Shown: positions 20,769 through 29,131 of the stretch, piece after piece
How the letters are laid out: each line of letters begins with the position of its first letter
Position numbering within the stretch: the first letter of the stretch is position 1
Source of the DNA: Thiohalobacter thiocyanaticus
Lineage (GTDB): Bacteria; Pseudomonadota; Gammaproteobacteria; Thiohalobacterales; Thiohalobacteraceae
Direction of reading: 5' to 3'
Length of the DNA: 64,000 bases
NCBI RefSeq assembly: GCF_002356355.1
Contig: NZ_AP018052.1
Span: 2,294,001-2,358,000 of the forward strand
Translations under genes and position numbers: made by a program
The notes under the pieces: generated by a model
Database searches by the model: none
Seen by the model: the letters and a program-made list of their open reading frames with translations, nothing else
What the model was told of the DNA's origin: nothing

Positions 20769-21803
20769 CTAATCCATCAGATCCACATGCACGCCCTGCG
20801 CCTCCAGCCGGTCGGCGCGGCTCTGGATGAAACGCTGCAGGTTGGGCTGATCCTGGTAGGCGCGGCTGGCGACATAGTCCATCACGGACTGGATATGAAA
20901 GGCGCGCAGATAGGCCTCGGCCCGGAACACCTCTTCGCCGCCGTCGAAGAACACCAGGCTGGGGGCGTACTTGACGCCGAGTTCGCGCGACCACTTGCGG
21001 GCAGTGGTCTGCCTGCCGGCAGGCGTGATCACCGGTGTGTCGGCCTGCATGTCCAGCAGCACCACGTCGAACCGGTCGATCAGTTCCCGGCTGGTCTCGC
21101 GCTCCAGGATGTCGGTGTGCAGTTCGTCGCAGGCCGGGCACTCCTTCTGCTCGAACAGCACCAGCAGCGGCTTGTCCAGGCCATGGCCGGACAGGTCATA
21201 GGGCGGCTGCAGATAATCCGGACTCGTGTGCAGCCTGCCGCTGGCCGCCGCCGGGGCCTGGCGCGCGGCAAATTCCTGGATGCTCATCTCCCGCTCGTGT
21301 CCGCCGGCCACATAGTCGAGCGCGACCTGGAACTGGTGCGGCGGATAATAGCCGTTCAGCCGCAGCACCCGGTTGCCCTGTTCGTCGAGAAAGATCAGGG
21401 TCGGGGTGTACATCACCTCCAGTTTCTCCGCCAGCCGCTTCTCGGTCGTCGCCTCGCCCTCGAGCGAGGTCACCTCGCGATCGCCCCACATGTTCAGCGC
21501 CAGCACATCGAAGTTCTCGCGGGTCTTGTCGACGATGTCCTTGAGCGAGAAATTGGTCTCGAGCAGTTTCTTGCAGTAGGGACAGCCGTCCTGATAGAAG
21601 TACAGGAGCAGGCGCTTGTCCGCCGCGGCCGCCTCCTGGACGTCCTCCGGGAGATCGAGGAAGGACTGCTTGAACCAGGCCGGGTGCTCATGGTATCCCG
21701 GGTTGACCATTCCCTCCTCCAGCCGTCCTTCTCCGGCGGCCAGCAGCATGGCCGGCCAGCCCAGCAGCAGTGCGGCCAGAGTACGAAGTGGTTGCAGTGA
21801 CAT
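20769..21803 (-). CDS. Exported protein with two thioredoxin-like domains
   Basis: 344 residues. The signal peptide is about 1-22 (MSLQPLRTLAALLLGWPAML...). The first thioredoxin-like domain (about 35-170) has active site CPYC (C74-C77) and the cis-proline segment VMYTPTLIF. The second domain (about 205-330) has CPAC (C222-C225) and VKYAPSLVFF. Both resemble the SoxW/thioredoxin_2 group, which acts in periplasmic thiol-disulfide chemistry, often tied to sulfur oxidation or cytochrome maturation. No sox or ccm gene is near, so the partner is unknown. The duplication of an intact redox site in one chain is unusual but not unique. Confidence 0.85.
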   Translation of the reverse strand: MSLQPLRTLAALLLGWPAMLLAAGEGRLEEGMVNPGYHEHPAWFKQSFLDLPEDVQEAAAADKRLLLYFYQDGCPYCKKLLETNFSLKDIVDKTRENFDVLALNMWGDREVTSLEGEATTEKRLAEKLEVMYTPTLIFLDEQGNRVLRLNGYYPPHQFQVALDYVAGGHEREMSIQEFAARQAPAAASGRLHTSPDYLQPPYDLSGHGLDKPLLVLFEQKECPACDELHTDILERETSRELIDRFDVVLLDMQADTPVITPAGRQTTARKWSRELGVKYAPSLVFFDGGEEVFRAEAYLRAFHIQSVMDYVASRAYQDQPNLQRFIQSRADRLEAQGVHVDLMD

Positions 21804-22301
21804 CGTCTTCCTCCCTTCCGGAAACCGGGTTGATTCATGAATAGGACACCGGACGGGGGATACAAATTCCCTGCCGGTGCCGGCGTCAAGATGCCGACCT
21901 GCGGCAATCCGATGCCGCGGCCGCCACGCACGCCGGCCGCACGCCCCTGTCGTGGCCGCCCATATCCCATATTATGCTCATGGATATATCGGGTGTTTGA
22001 AAAACAACACAACAATTCATCAAGTTATCATCATTATTGGCAGTATCGTCAACTTTTCGACGCTTTACTGGCAAACCGCTCCAGGGAACTCGCTCCGGGA
22101 TTGAAAAAGTAGCGTCAAGATATCGCCACGCTATTGACCTCTCCGGCAACTCCGTTTTCATGTTATTGTTATCAGTAGGTTTTGCCCGTATGTGCCGGAG
22201 TGGCACAGGATTCGCATAGTATTTTCCTGCCTCAGGGACATGGCAGTTGAAATCAAATGATTACGCTCAAGTCCGAAAGCAACAGCAAAGGAATCATCCC
22301 C
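21804..22301. other. Gene-poor, AT-rich stretch before the diguanylate cyclase
   Basis: About 450-500 bases without a credible gene. The middle (about 22000-22200) is clearly lower in GC than either side. Short open frames here have no family look and no good ribosome site. I see no hairpin repeat of the A-E families and no clear promoter pair. Confidence 0.5.
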
Positions 22302-23198
22302 ATGGCCGCAGCACCCGTGCATGCGTTCGACCGTACCGAACTGGACAGTATCTCGGATGACCACGCCCGGCTGACCCGGGTATTGCAGACCACCCTGAGT
22401 CTGCCGCTGCTGCTCGAGTTGTTCTATACCGAACTGGCCGAGCGCCTGCCCCTGGACGGCCTGAGCTACGTCAACCCGGAGCCGCCCTGCGACTGCCGGC
22501 ACGGGCGCCGCGCACGGCACAGCTGCAGCTATAACCTGGCATTGAGCGGCGCCGGCCTGGGCGAACTGGTGGTCTATCGCCGGCACGCCTTCACCGGCGA
22601 AGAGATCGCCCGGCTGGAAAACTATCTCTGCTGCCTGCTCTACCCGCTGCGCAATGCCCTGCTCTATCACGCCGCCCTGGCCCAGGCGCACAAGGATCCG
22701 CTGACCGGCATCCGCAACCGCGCCGCGCTGGAGGAGAATCTGGCCAGCGAAATCGCCCTGTCCCGGCGCCATGGTTCGGAACTGGCCCTGATCGTCTTCG
22801 ATCTGGACAACTTCAAGCGCATCAACGATACCCACGGGCACCAGCGCGGCGACTGCGCCATCAAGGCCGCGGTGCAGGCCGCACTCGACTGCGCCCGCGA
22901 CAGCGACAACCTGTACCGTTACGGCGGCGAGGAATTCGTCATGCTGCTGCGCAACACCGAGGCCAGGGGCGCCTGCATGCTGGCCGAGCGCATCCGCTCC
23001 AGCATCGAGAACCTGAGCATCGAATGCGACAAGGCCCGGATCCGCTTCACCGTCAGCGCCGGTGTGGCCTCTCTGCTGGCCGAGGATTCCGCCGACAGCC
23101 TGTTCGACCGCGCCGACCGCGCCCTGCTTCAGGCCAAGGAAAAGGGCCGCAACCGGGTGGTCTGCGCCAACCGCAGCTCCCCTGATTCCATCGCGTAG
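22302..23198 (+). CDS. Diguanylate cyclase (GGDEF domain)
   Basis: Makes cyclic di-GMP. The ATG at 22302 has AAAGGA 8 bases upstream and gives 298 residues; an ATG at 22257 would add 15. Residues about 10-120 form an unassigned sensory region with a cysteine-rich patch (PPCDCRHGRRARHSC). The GGDEF domain (about 130-295) has DPLTGIRNRAAL, the metal-binding FDLDNFKRIND and active site GGEEF at 208-212. The inhibitory site RxxD is present (R199-D202), so product feedback is expected. No transmembrane segment is obvious. The TAG stop is supplied by a family B repeat. Confidence 0.93.
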   Translation: MAAAPVHAFDRTELDSISDDHARLTRVLQTTLSLPLLLELFYTELAERLPLDGLSYVNPEPPCDCRHGRRARHSCSYNLALSGAGLGELVVYRRHAFTGEEIARLENYLCCLLYPLRNALLYHAALAQAHKDPLTGIRNRAALEENLASEIALSRRHGSELALIVFDLDNFKRINDTHGHQRGDCAIKAAVQAALDCARDSDNLYRYGGEEFVMLLRNTEARGACMLAERIRSSIENLSIECDKARIRFTVSAGVASLLAEDSADSLFDRADRALLQAKEKGRNRVVCANRSSPDSIA

Positions 23199-23275
23199 GA
23201 TGGGTGGAGGCGCTTGCGCCGCAACCCATCATTTACCGCGCCGTGATGGGTTGCGCTGCGCTCCACCCATCCTAC
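23195..23275. repeat. Palindromic repeat, family B, shared by two convergent genes
   Basis: GTAGGATGGGTGGAGGCGCT...GCGCTCCACCCATCCTAC. Its left arm holds the cyclase stop (23196-23198) and its right half encodes the last 15 or so codons of the nth-like gene on the other strand. Confidence 0.88.
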
Positions 23276-23942
23276 GCGATACCTCTGGCACGCCCCCACA
23301 TCCCCGCCGCAGCCGGCAGGCCTCACACCGCGGCTTCGGCCGGCAGTAGTCCTTGGCATGGTTGACGATCAGGGCGTGATATTCGTTGAACAGCCGCACA
23401 TCCCCGGGCAGCGCCGCCTCCACCGCCAGGCGCAGGCTGTCGTAGGGTTCGTCGCCTGCAATCAGTCCCAGACGCGTTAACAACCGCCGGGTGTAGGCGT
23501 CGATCACGAACACCGGCCGGTTGAAGGCATACAGCAGGATATCGTCGGCCGTCTCCGGACCGATGCCGCGCACCCCCAGCAGGGCCGTGCGCAGGGTGTG
23601 GGTACGACGCCGGCGCAGGCGCGCATAACCGCCCTGGTCCAGGTACCAGACACAGAACTCGCGCAGCCGCCGGGTCTTGATGTTGAAATAGCCGGAGGGA
23701 CGCAGCCAGTCGGCGACCTGGTCGAAGTCTGTTGCGAGGAGACACTCCGGTGTCAGGCAGTCCGCCTGCCGGAGATTGGCGATGGCGCGCTCGACATTGG
23801 TCCAGGCGGTGTTCTGGGTGAGGATGGCGCCGACCATGACTTCGAACGGCGTCTCGCCCGGCCACCAGTGCTGGGGACCGTGCTGGGCATAGAGGTGATC
23901 GAAGGTCCGCAGCAGGACGCGTTTCGACAGCCGCAGCGACAT
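23229..23942 (-). CDS. Endonuclease III-like DNA glycosylase
   Basis: HhH-GPD DNA-repair glycosylase, 237 residues from the ATG at 23942. The hairpin GVRGIGPETADDILLYAF (123-140) and aspartate D148 in VIDAYTRRLL are conserved. The position of the Nth catalytic lysine carries E130, so it is probably a monofunctional glycosylase without beta-lyase activity, unlike true Nth. An iron-sulfur cluster motif C200-x5-C206-x2-C209-x5-C215 is present. Residues 223-237 ([15 protein letters not shown]) are the translation of a family B repeat, so the C-terminus is repeat-derived. It follows rluB with a 4-base gap. Confidence 0.88.
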   Translation of the reverse strand: MSLRLSKRVLLRTFDHLYAQHGPQHWWPGETPFEVMVGAILTQNTAWTNVERAIANLRQADCLTPECLLATDFDQVADWLRPSGYFNIKTRRLREFCVWYLDQGGYARLRRRRTHTLRTALLGVRGIGPETADDILLYAFNRPVFVIDAYTRRLLTRLGLIAGDEPYDSLRLAVEAALPGDVRLFNEYHALIVNHAKDYCRPKPRCEACRLRRGCGGVPEVSRRMGGAQRNPSRRGK

Positions 23943-23946
23943 GGAT

Positions 23947-24783
23947 TCAGCGGCGGCGCGGTCCGGAACGGCGCGGCGGACCGCTGCGGGCCGCGGGCTT
24001 GCGTTTGGGTGCCGCCGGGGCCGTACGGACGCGCGGGGCATAGTCCTGCTTGTGCAGCCCGACCAGGTTCAGCAGCTGATTGACCGCGGCGGCGGGCAGG
24101 TTCTCCCAGCGGCCCTCCCTGAGACCGGGCGGCATCGCGACCGGCCCATAACGCACCCGGATCAGGCGGCTGACCTGCAGTCCCTGCGACTCCCACAGCC
24201 GCCGCACCTCGCGGTTGCGCCCCTCCTTCAGTACCACGTGATACCACTGGTTGGCGCCGCGGCCGCCGGCCTCGGTGATGGCTTCGAACCGCGCCATGCC
24301 CTCTTCCAGCTGCACGCCGCCGAGCAGGTTGTCGATCACCAGGCCATCGACCTGGCCGAACACCCGCACGGCATACTCCCGCTCGATCTGGCGCGAGGGA
24401 TGCATCAACCGGTTGGCGAGTTCGCCGTCGTCGGTCAGCAGCAGCAGCCCGGAGGTATTGATATCCAGCCGGCCGACGGCGACCCAGCGGCCCTGCGTCA
24501 GCGGCGGCAGCCGGTCGAATACGCTCGGCCGGCCTTCGGGATCCCTGCGGCTGGTGATCTCGCCCTCGGGCTTGTGATAGGCGATCACGCGCGGAAAGGG
24601 GCGCTGTTCGGACACCATGACGGGCCTGCCATCGAGCAGCACCTGGTCGGCTTCGGAGACGGTCACGCCCAGGGTGGCAATCCGGCCGTTCACGCTCAGA
24701 CGCCCGGCGCGGATCCACTCCTCAATCTGGCGGCGCGAGCCGAGGCCCTGGCGGGCGAGGACTTTCTGCAGGCGTTCGGGCAT
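23947..24783 (-). CDS. rluB: 23S rRNA pseudouridine synthase RluB
   Basis: Modifies the helix 89/90 region of 23S rRNA (U2605 in E. coli). The ATG at 24783 gives 278 residues beginning with the S4 RNA-binding domain (MPERLQKVLARQGLGSRRQI). The catalytic aspartate is in GRLDINTSGL (D107). A basic tail (KRKPAARSGPPRRSGPRRR) is typical of RluB. The order trpS-scpA-scpB-rluB is common in gammaproteobacteria, which supports the RluB call over RluE or RluF. Confidence 0.95.
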   Translation of the reverse strand: MPERLQKVLARQGLGSRRQIEEWIRAGRLSVNGRIATLGVTVSEADQVLLDGRPVMVSEQRPFPRVIAYHKPEGEITSRRDPEGRPSVFDRLPPLTQGRWVAVGRLDINTSGLLLLTDDGELANRLMHPSRQIEREYAVRVFGQVDGLVIDNLLGGVQLEEGMARFEAITEAGGRGANQWYHVVLKEGRNREVRRLWESQGLQVSRLIRVRYGPVAMPPGLREGRWENLPAAAVNQLLNLVGLHKQDYAPRVRTAPAAPKRKPAARSGPPRRSGPRRR

Positions 24784-24810
24784 GGAATCAGGGGTCAGGT
24801 TTATGAGTTT

Positions 24811-24905
24811 CCCCTCCCTTGATGGAAGGGGCCAGGCGAGGGTGAAGTCTGGCGGCCCCGCCGTGCTCACCCCCGCCTCAATCCTCCCCCATCACGGGGG
24901 AGGCA
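24811..24905. repeat. CCCTCCC-type repeat with hairpin between scpB and rluB
   Basis: CCCCTCCCTTGATGGAAGGGG near 24811 and an 8-bp hairpin CCTCCCCC/GGGGGAGG at 24883-24903. It may act as an attenuator within the operon. I see no second copy in the window. Confidence 0.6.
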
Positions 24906-24911
24906 GTCGGC

Positions 24912-25664
24912 TTAATGCAGCATCTCGGACGGTGGTTCGGCCGATGCCTGCTCGGCCGGGTCGCGCGGGGCCGTATCATCGGCAGCGGCCTGCGCTTCAT
25001 CCTCCTCCCACGCCACCGCGGCGCTGGCCTGAATGTCGGTATCGTCAGGCGTGGCCGTGACATCGATGGCGGATGGATCCCCCAGCTCGTCCGGCACCGT
25101 CCCGGCATCGCTGAAATTCAGTTCGGCATTGATGCTGTCGATGTCGCGCAACTCGGCCAGGGTGGGCAGTTCGTCCAGCGACTTGAGATTGAAATAGTCC
25201 AGGAATTCCCGGGTGGTGCCGTACATGGCCGGCCGGCCCGGCACGTCGCGATGCCCCACCACCCGCACCCATTCGCGCTCCTGCAGGGTCTTCATGATGG
25301 TGGTGCTCACGCTGACACCGCGCACGTCCTCGATCTCGCCGCGGGTGATGGGCTGGCGATAGGCCACCAGGGCCAGGGTCTCCAGCAGGGCGCGCGAATA
25401 CTTGGGCGCGCGCTCCTCCCACAGCCGCGAGATCCAGGGCTCGAGCTGCTGGCGCACCTGGATGCGGAAGCCGCTGGCGACCTCCCTCAGTTCCAGCCCG
25501 CGGCCGCTGTAATCCGCGTCCAGTTCCTTGAGGGCATCGCGCAGTTCGGTCTTGTCCGGGCGCTCGACCTCGCTGAACAGATTCTGCATCTGCTCCAGCG
25601 TCAGCGGCCGGCCCGCGGCCAGCAGGGCCGCTTCGAGAATGTGCTTCAGTGACAGATCGCTCAT
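24912..25664 (-). CDS. scpB: Segregation and condensation protein B
   Basis: Regulatory winged-helix subunit of the Smc-ScpAB condensin, which compacts and segregates the chromosome. The ATG at 25664 gives 250 residues. Two winged-helix domains (about 5-80 and 90-170) contain LKHILEAALLAAGRPLT, ETLALVAYRQPITRGEIEDVRGV and GRPAMYGTTREFLDYFNLKSLDELP, the most conserved ScpB stretches. The last 60 residues are an acidic, low-complexity tail that is longer than in most homologues. Confidence 0.95.
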   Translation of the reverse strand: MSDLSLKHILEAALLAAGRPLTLEQMQNLFSEVERPDKTELRDALKELDADYSGRGLELREVASGFRIQVRQQLEPWISRLWEERAPKYSRALLETLALVAYRQPITRGEIEDVRGVSVSTTIMKTLQEREWVRVVGHRDVPGRPAMYGTTREFLDYFNLKSLDELPTLAELRDIDSINAELNFSDAGTVPDELGDPSAIDVTATPDDTDIQASAAVAWEEDEAQAAADDTAPRDPAEQASAEPPSEMLH

Positions 25665-25803
25665 GTTGAATGCTTCGTCATCGATGTGTGTTAGTGCTTC
25701 CTGACCCGTTGCGGCAACAACACGGAGTGCGCAGAGGCGCGAAGGCGCAGTGATTGATATTTTCAAACCCCTCTGCGTTGACGTCACCACAGTTCAGCCA
25801 GCT

Positions 25804-25930
25804 GTAGGTCGGGTTAGCGCAGCGTAACCCGACAGCCCGCGACATGTCGGGTCACGGTGCTGCGCACCTAACCCAACCTACCTGGGCTGATTATCTCCTT
25901 CTCGTCATCCCCGCCTTCGCGGGGATGACG
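25804..25930. repeat. Two palindromic repeats (families A and C) between scpA and scpB
   Basis: Family A at 25804-25881 (GTAGGTCGGGTTAGCGCAGC...ACCCAACCTAC), then a minimal family C hairpin at 25903-25930 (CGTCATCCCCGCC TTC GCGGGGATGACG). Before them, AACACGGAGTGCGCAGAGGC...CCCCTCTGCGTTG (25720-25780) resembles the CTCTGCGTT outer element. Confidence 0.8.
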
Positions 25931-25956
25931 AGAAGAGAAGCTCCCAGAGTCACGGT

Positions 25957-26829
25957 TCAGGCACCCGCATCCGCGGTGGGTTCGGGGACCTCGGCCGGGG
26001 CCTCGCCGCCGGCGGCCTTGACGTAGATCGGGGCGTAGGGCTCGGCCTGGATCATCTCGATCAGGGACTCCTTGAGCAGTTCCAGGATGGCGAGGAAGGT
26101 CACCACCACGCCCATCCGCCCCTCCTCCACCTTGAACAGGTGGGTGAACTCCGAGAACTTGTCCCCGCTCACGCTGCTCAGTACCGCCGACATGCGCTCG
26201 CGCACCGACAGCGCCTCCATCTGCACATGATGGTGCGAGAACATGTCCGCACGCGACATCACGTCCTTGAACGCCAGCAGCAGTTCGCGCAGGTCGAGAT
26301 CGGGCTGCTGCTTGACCTGCTGGCGCTCGGGGGCGGCCGCCTCGGCGGGGAAGACGTCGCGCTGCAGCCGCGGCAGTTCGTCGATATCCTCGGCGGCCTT
26401 CTTGTAGCGCTCGTATTCCTGCAGCCGGCGCACCAGTTCGGCCCGCGGGTCCTCCTCGTCGGAGTCCGCCTCCACCGGCCGCGGCAGCAGCATGCGCGAC
26501 TTGATCTCGGCCAGCATGGCGGCCATGACCAGGTACTCGGCCGCCACCTCCAGCCGCAGTTCCTGCATCAGCCCGATGTAGTCCATGTACTGGCGGGTGA
26601 TCTCGGCCACCGGGATGTCCAGCACATCCAGGTTCTGGCGTTTGATCAGATACAGCAGCAGATCGAGCGGGCCCTCGAAGGCCTCCAGGATCACCTCCAG
26701 GGCATCGGGCGGGATATACAGATCCTGCGGCAGCTCCAGCACCGCCTCGCCATGGACGATGGCGAAGGGCATTTCCACCTGGCGGGGCGGCTCGGGCGCG
26801 GTCTCGGGCGGGATATCAGTGTCGGTCAT
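25957..26829 (-). CDS. scpA: Segregation and condensation protein A
   Basis: Kleisin that bridges the Smc heads. The ATG at 26829 gives 290 residues; a start nine codons earlier is possible. The N-terminal kleisin helix region reads FEGPLDLLLYLIKRQNLDVLDIPV, the signature of the family, and the C-terminal winged helix is VTFLAILELLKESLIEMIQ. ScpA and ScpB are usually adjacent or overlapping; here 292 bases of palindromic repeats separate them. Confidence 0.95.
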   Translation of the reverse strand: MTDTDIPPETAPEPPRQVEMPFAIVHGEAVLELPQDLYIPPDALEVILEAFEGPLDLLLYLIKRQNLDVLDIPVAEITRQYMDYIGLMQELRLEVAAEYLVMAAMLAEIKSRMLLPRPVEADSDEEDPRAELVRRLQEYERYKKAAEDIDELPRLQRDVFPAEAAAPERQQVKQQPDLDLRELLLAFKDVMSRADMFSHHHVQMEALSVRERMSAVLSSVSGDKFSEFTHLFKVEEGRMGVVVTFLAILELLKESLIEMIQAEPYAPIYVKAAGGEAPAEVPEPTADAGA

Positions 26830-26912
26830 GCGCGGCGGCTCGGCGGGTGGTTGCAATGGTTCGGGATTCTACCGTAATTCCGGCCCGGGATGTGACGGGC
26901 GGCCGTGCCGCC

Positions 26913-27047
26913 CGTCATTGCGATGCCCCGACCCGAAGGGTGGGGTACCCATAATGAAGCCCGGAGGGTTTCAATGGGGCAGCGCCGTGGCAATCTCCCA
27001 ACGTTACCTGCAACTTCATGAGATTGAAGTGCTTCGCTCGCAATGAC
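26913..27047. repeat. Divergent family D repeat between trpS and scpA
   Basis: Ends CGTCATTGCGA and TCGCAATGAC match family D. The core differs (GACCCGAAGGGTGGGGTACC, GCCCGGAGGG) and it lacks the outer CTCTGCGTT arms. Confidence 0.75.
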
Positions 27048-27056
27048 AGAGGCTTT

Positions 27057-28274
27057 TTATTTATAATTCAAGCCAATTACGGAGCGAACTTCCTGTAGAG
27101 TCTCACGTGCCACGGCACGCGCCTCGTCGCAGCCCTCCTCGATGATGTTGCGCACCAGGTTGGGGTTGGCGGCGTACTCCTCGGCCCGCTCGCGCACCGG
27201 CTCCAATTCCTCCAGCACCTTGTCGATCACCGGCTGTTTGCACTCCAGGCAGCCGATGCCGGCGCTGCGGCAACCCTGATTCACCCAGTCGCGGGTAGTC
27301 TCGTCCGAGTACACCTGGTGCAGCTGCCAGACCGGACACTTCTCCGGATCGCCCGGATCGGTGCGCCGCACCCGGGCCGGGTCGGTGGGCATGGTGCGCA
27401 GCTTGCGGGTGATCGACTCCGGGTCCTCGCGTAGGCCGATGGTGTTGTTGTAGGACTTGGACATCTTCTGGCCGTCCAGGCCGGGCATCTTCGCGGCCGG
27501 GGTGAGCAGGGCCTGCGGCTCGGGCAGGATGATGCGCCCGCCGCCCTCCAGGTAGCCGAACAGGCGCTCGCGGTCGCCCAGCGACAGGTTCTGCTGCTCC
27601 TCCAGCAGGGCGCGCGCCACGGCCAGGGCCTCGGCATCGCCCTGCTCCTGATAGCGCCGGCGATGCTCGTTGTAGAGTTTGGCGTTCTTCTTCCCCATCT
27701 TCTTGACGGCGGCCTCGGCCTTGTCCTCGAACCCCGGCTCGCGGCCGTAGAGATGGTTGAAGCGGCGCGCCACCTCGCGGGTGAGTTCGACGTGCGCGAC
27801 CTGGTCCTCGCCCACCGGCACGCCGGTGGCCTTGTAGACCAGGATGTCGGCGCTCTGCAGCAGCGGGTAGCCGAGGAAACCGTAGGTGGACAGATCCTTC
27901 TCCTGCAGCTTTTCCTGCTGGTCCTTGTAGGTCGGCACCCGTTCCAGCCAACCCAGCGGCGTGATCATGGACAACAGCAGGTGCAGTTCGGCGTGTTCGG
28001 GAATACGCGACTGGATGAACAGCTTGGCCGCCCCCGGGTTGACGCCGGCGGCCAGCCAGTCGATGACCATGTCCCAGACGCTGGCCGAGATGGTCTGCGG
28101 CTCGTCGTAGTGGGTGGTCAGGGCGTGCCAGTCGGCGACGAAGAAGAAGCAGTCGTACTCGTGCTGCAGCTTGATCCAGTTCTTCAGCACCCCGTGATAG
28201 TGCCCCAGATGCAGCTGGCCGGTCGGCCGCATGCCGGAGAGCACGCGGCCGTTTTGCACGACGGGTGTATTCAA
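27057..28274 (-). CDS. trpS: Tryptophan-tRNA ligase
   Basis: Class I aminoacyl-tRNA synthetase, 405 residues. The HIGH-type motif is HLGH (22-25) and the KMSKS loop is at 270-274. A 60-residue insertion (about 187-250, KKMGKKNAKLYNEHRRRYQE onward) marks the longer proteobacterial subtype. Two C-terminal cysteines (CLECK) lie in the anticodon-binding part. It is part of the leftward cluster M50 protease-trpS-scpA-scpB-rluB. Confidence 0.97.
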   Translation of the reverse strand: MNTPVVQNGRVLSGMRPTGQLHLGHYHGVLKNWIKLQHEYDCFFFVADWHALTTHYDEPQTISASVWDMVIDWLAAGVNPGAAKLFIQSRIPEHAELHLLLSMITPLGWLERVPTYKDQQEKLQEKDLSTYGFLGYPLLQSADILVYKATGVPVGEDQVAHVELTREVARRFNHLYGREPGFEDKAEAAVKKMGKKNAKLYNEHRRRYQEQGDAEALAVARALLEEQQNLSLGDRERLFGYLEGGGRIILPEPQALLTPAAKMPGLDGQKMSKSYNNTIGLREDPESITRKLRTMPTDPARVRRTDPGDPEKCPVWQLHQVYSDETTRDWVNQGCRSAGIGCLECKQPVIDKVLEELEPVRERAEEYAANPNLVRNIIEEGCDEARAVARETLQEVRSVIGLNYK

Positions 28275-28279
28275 GACGT

Positions 28280-28440
28280 CCTCCTACTGAATGAATGGCA
28301 CTCGCATGAGCCGGATTTCAGCCTGTACGTCATTCCCGCGAAGGCGGGAATCCAGAGCCAGGCAGGGCGGACAATCCCTGAATCCCCGCCTTCGCGGGGA
28401 TGACGAGGTAGCAGCAAGTGCCATTCCTCCTACTGAATGA
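28280..28440. repeat. Family C element bounded by a 15-bp direct repeat
   Basis: The family C core (28328-28405) lies between inverted octamers ATGGCACT/AGTGCCAT. These in turn are flanked by the identical 15-mer CCTCCTACTGAATGA at 28280-28294 and 28426-28440. The right copy includes the stop codon of the M50 gene, and the left copy repeats that gene end. This is the layout of an insertion with a duplicated target. Confidence 0.75.
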
Positions 28441-29131
28441 GTATTTGTATTATCTGCCAGAAGCCCTGCGGAGCGAAACCCGACACCGGCAGCACCACGA
28501 ACAGCACCAGGCTGATCAGCGGAAACAGGATCCAGCCCAGCAGCCCGGTCACCAGCAGCGCGATCAGGATCATGAAGCCGTAGGGCTCGATGCGGCTGAA
28601 CTTCATGGCCATCCGGCCGGGCAGCAGCCCCGCCAGCACCCGGCCGCCGTCCAGGGGCGGCAGCGGCAGCAGGTTGAGCACCATCAGGATGATGTTGATG
28701 TAGATGCCGGCAATGGCCATCAGCAGCAGCGGTTCGAAGAACAGGTGGCCCTGCTTGAGCAGTCCCATGCTGAGCCGCGCCAGCAGCGCCCAGAGAAAGG
28801 CCATGGTCAGGTTCGACAGCGGCCCGGCGGCGGCCACCACGGCCATGTCGCGCATGGGATTACGCAGGTTGTTGAAGCTGACCGGCACCGGCTTGGCCCA
28901 GCCGAAGACGAAGCTGCCGGGCAGCAGCAGCATGATCGCCGGCACCAGCACGGTGCCGATGGGATCGATGTGCTTGACCGGGTTCAGGGTCAGCCGCCCC
29001 AGCATGTAGGCGGTGGTGTCGCCGTAGGCGCGGGCCACATAGCCGTGCGAGACCTCATGCACCGTGATGGCGAGCAGCACCGGCACCACCCACACCGCCA
29101 GCTGCTGGATCAGACTCAACTGCGAGATCAT
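28430..29131 (-). CDS. Site-2-type intramembrane metalloprotease (M50 family)
   Basis: Multi-pass inner-membrane zinc protease, 233 residues. The zinc motif HEVSH is at 25-29, in the first membrane helix, and the third ligand D161 is in LPPLDGGR. About five hydrophobic segments are visible. This short group lacks PDZ domains and is unlike RseP. Its substrate is unknown. It overlaps the YciO-like gene by four bases (ATGA), so the two are co-translated, and it lies before trpS as in many gammaproteobacteria. Confidence 0.92.
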   Translation of the reverse strand: MISQLSLIQQLAVWVVPVLLAITVHEVSHGYVARAYGDTTAYMLGRLTLNPVKHIDPIGTVLVPAIMLLLPGSFVFGWAKPVPVSFNNLRNPMRDMAVVAAAGPLSNLTMAFLWALLARLSMGLLKQGHLFFEPLLLMAIAGIYINIILMVLNLLPLPPLDGGRVLAGLLPGRMAMKFSRIEPYGFMILIALLVTGLLGWILFPLISLVLFVVLPVSGFAPQGFWQIIQILIQ

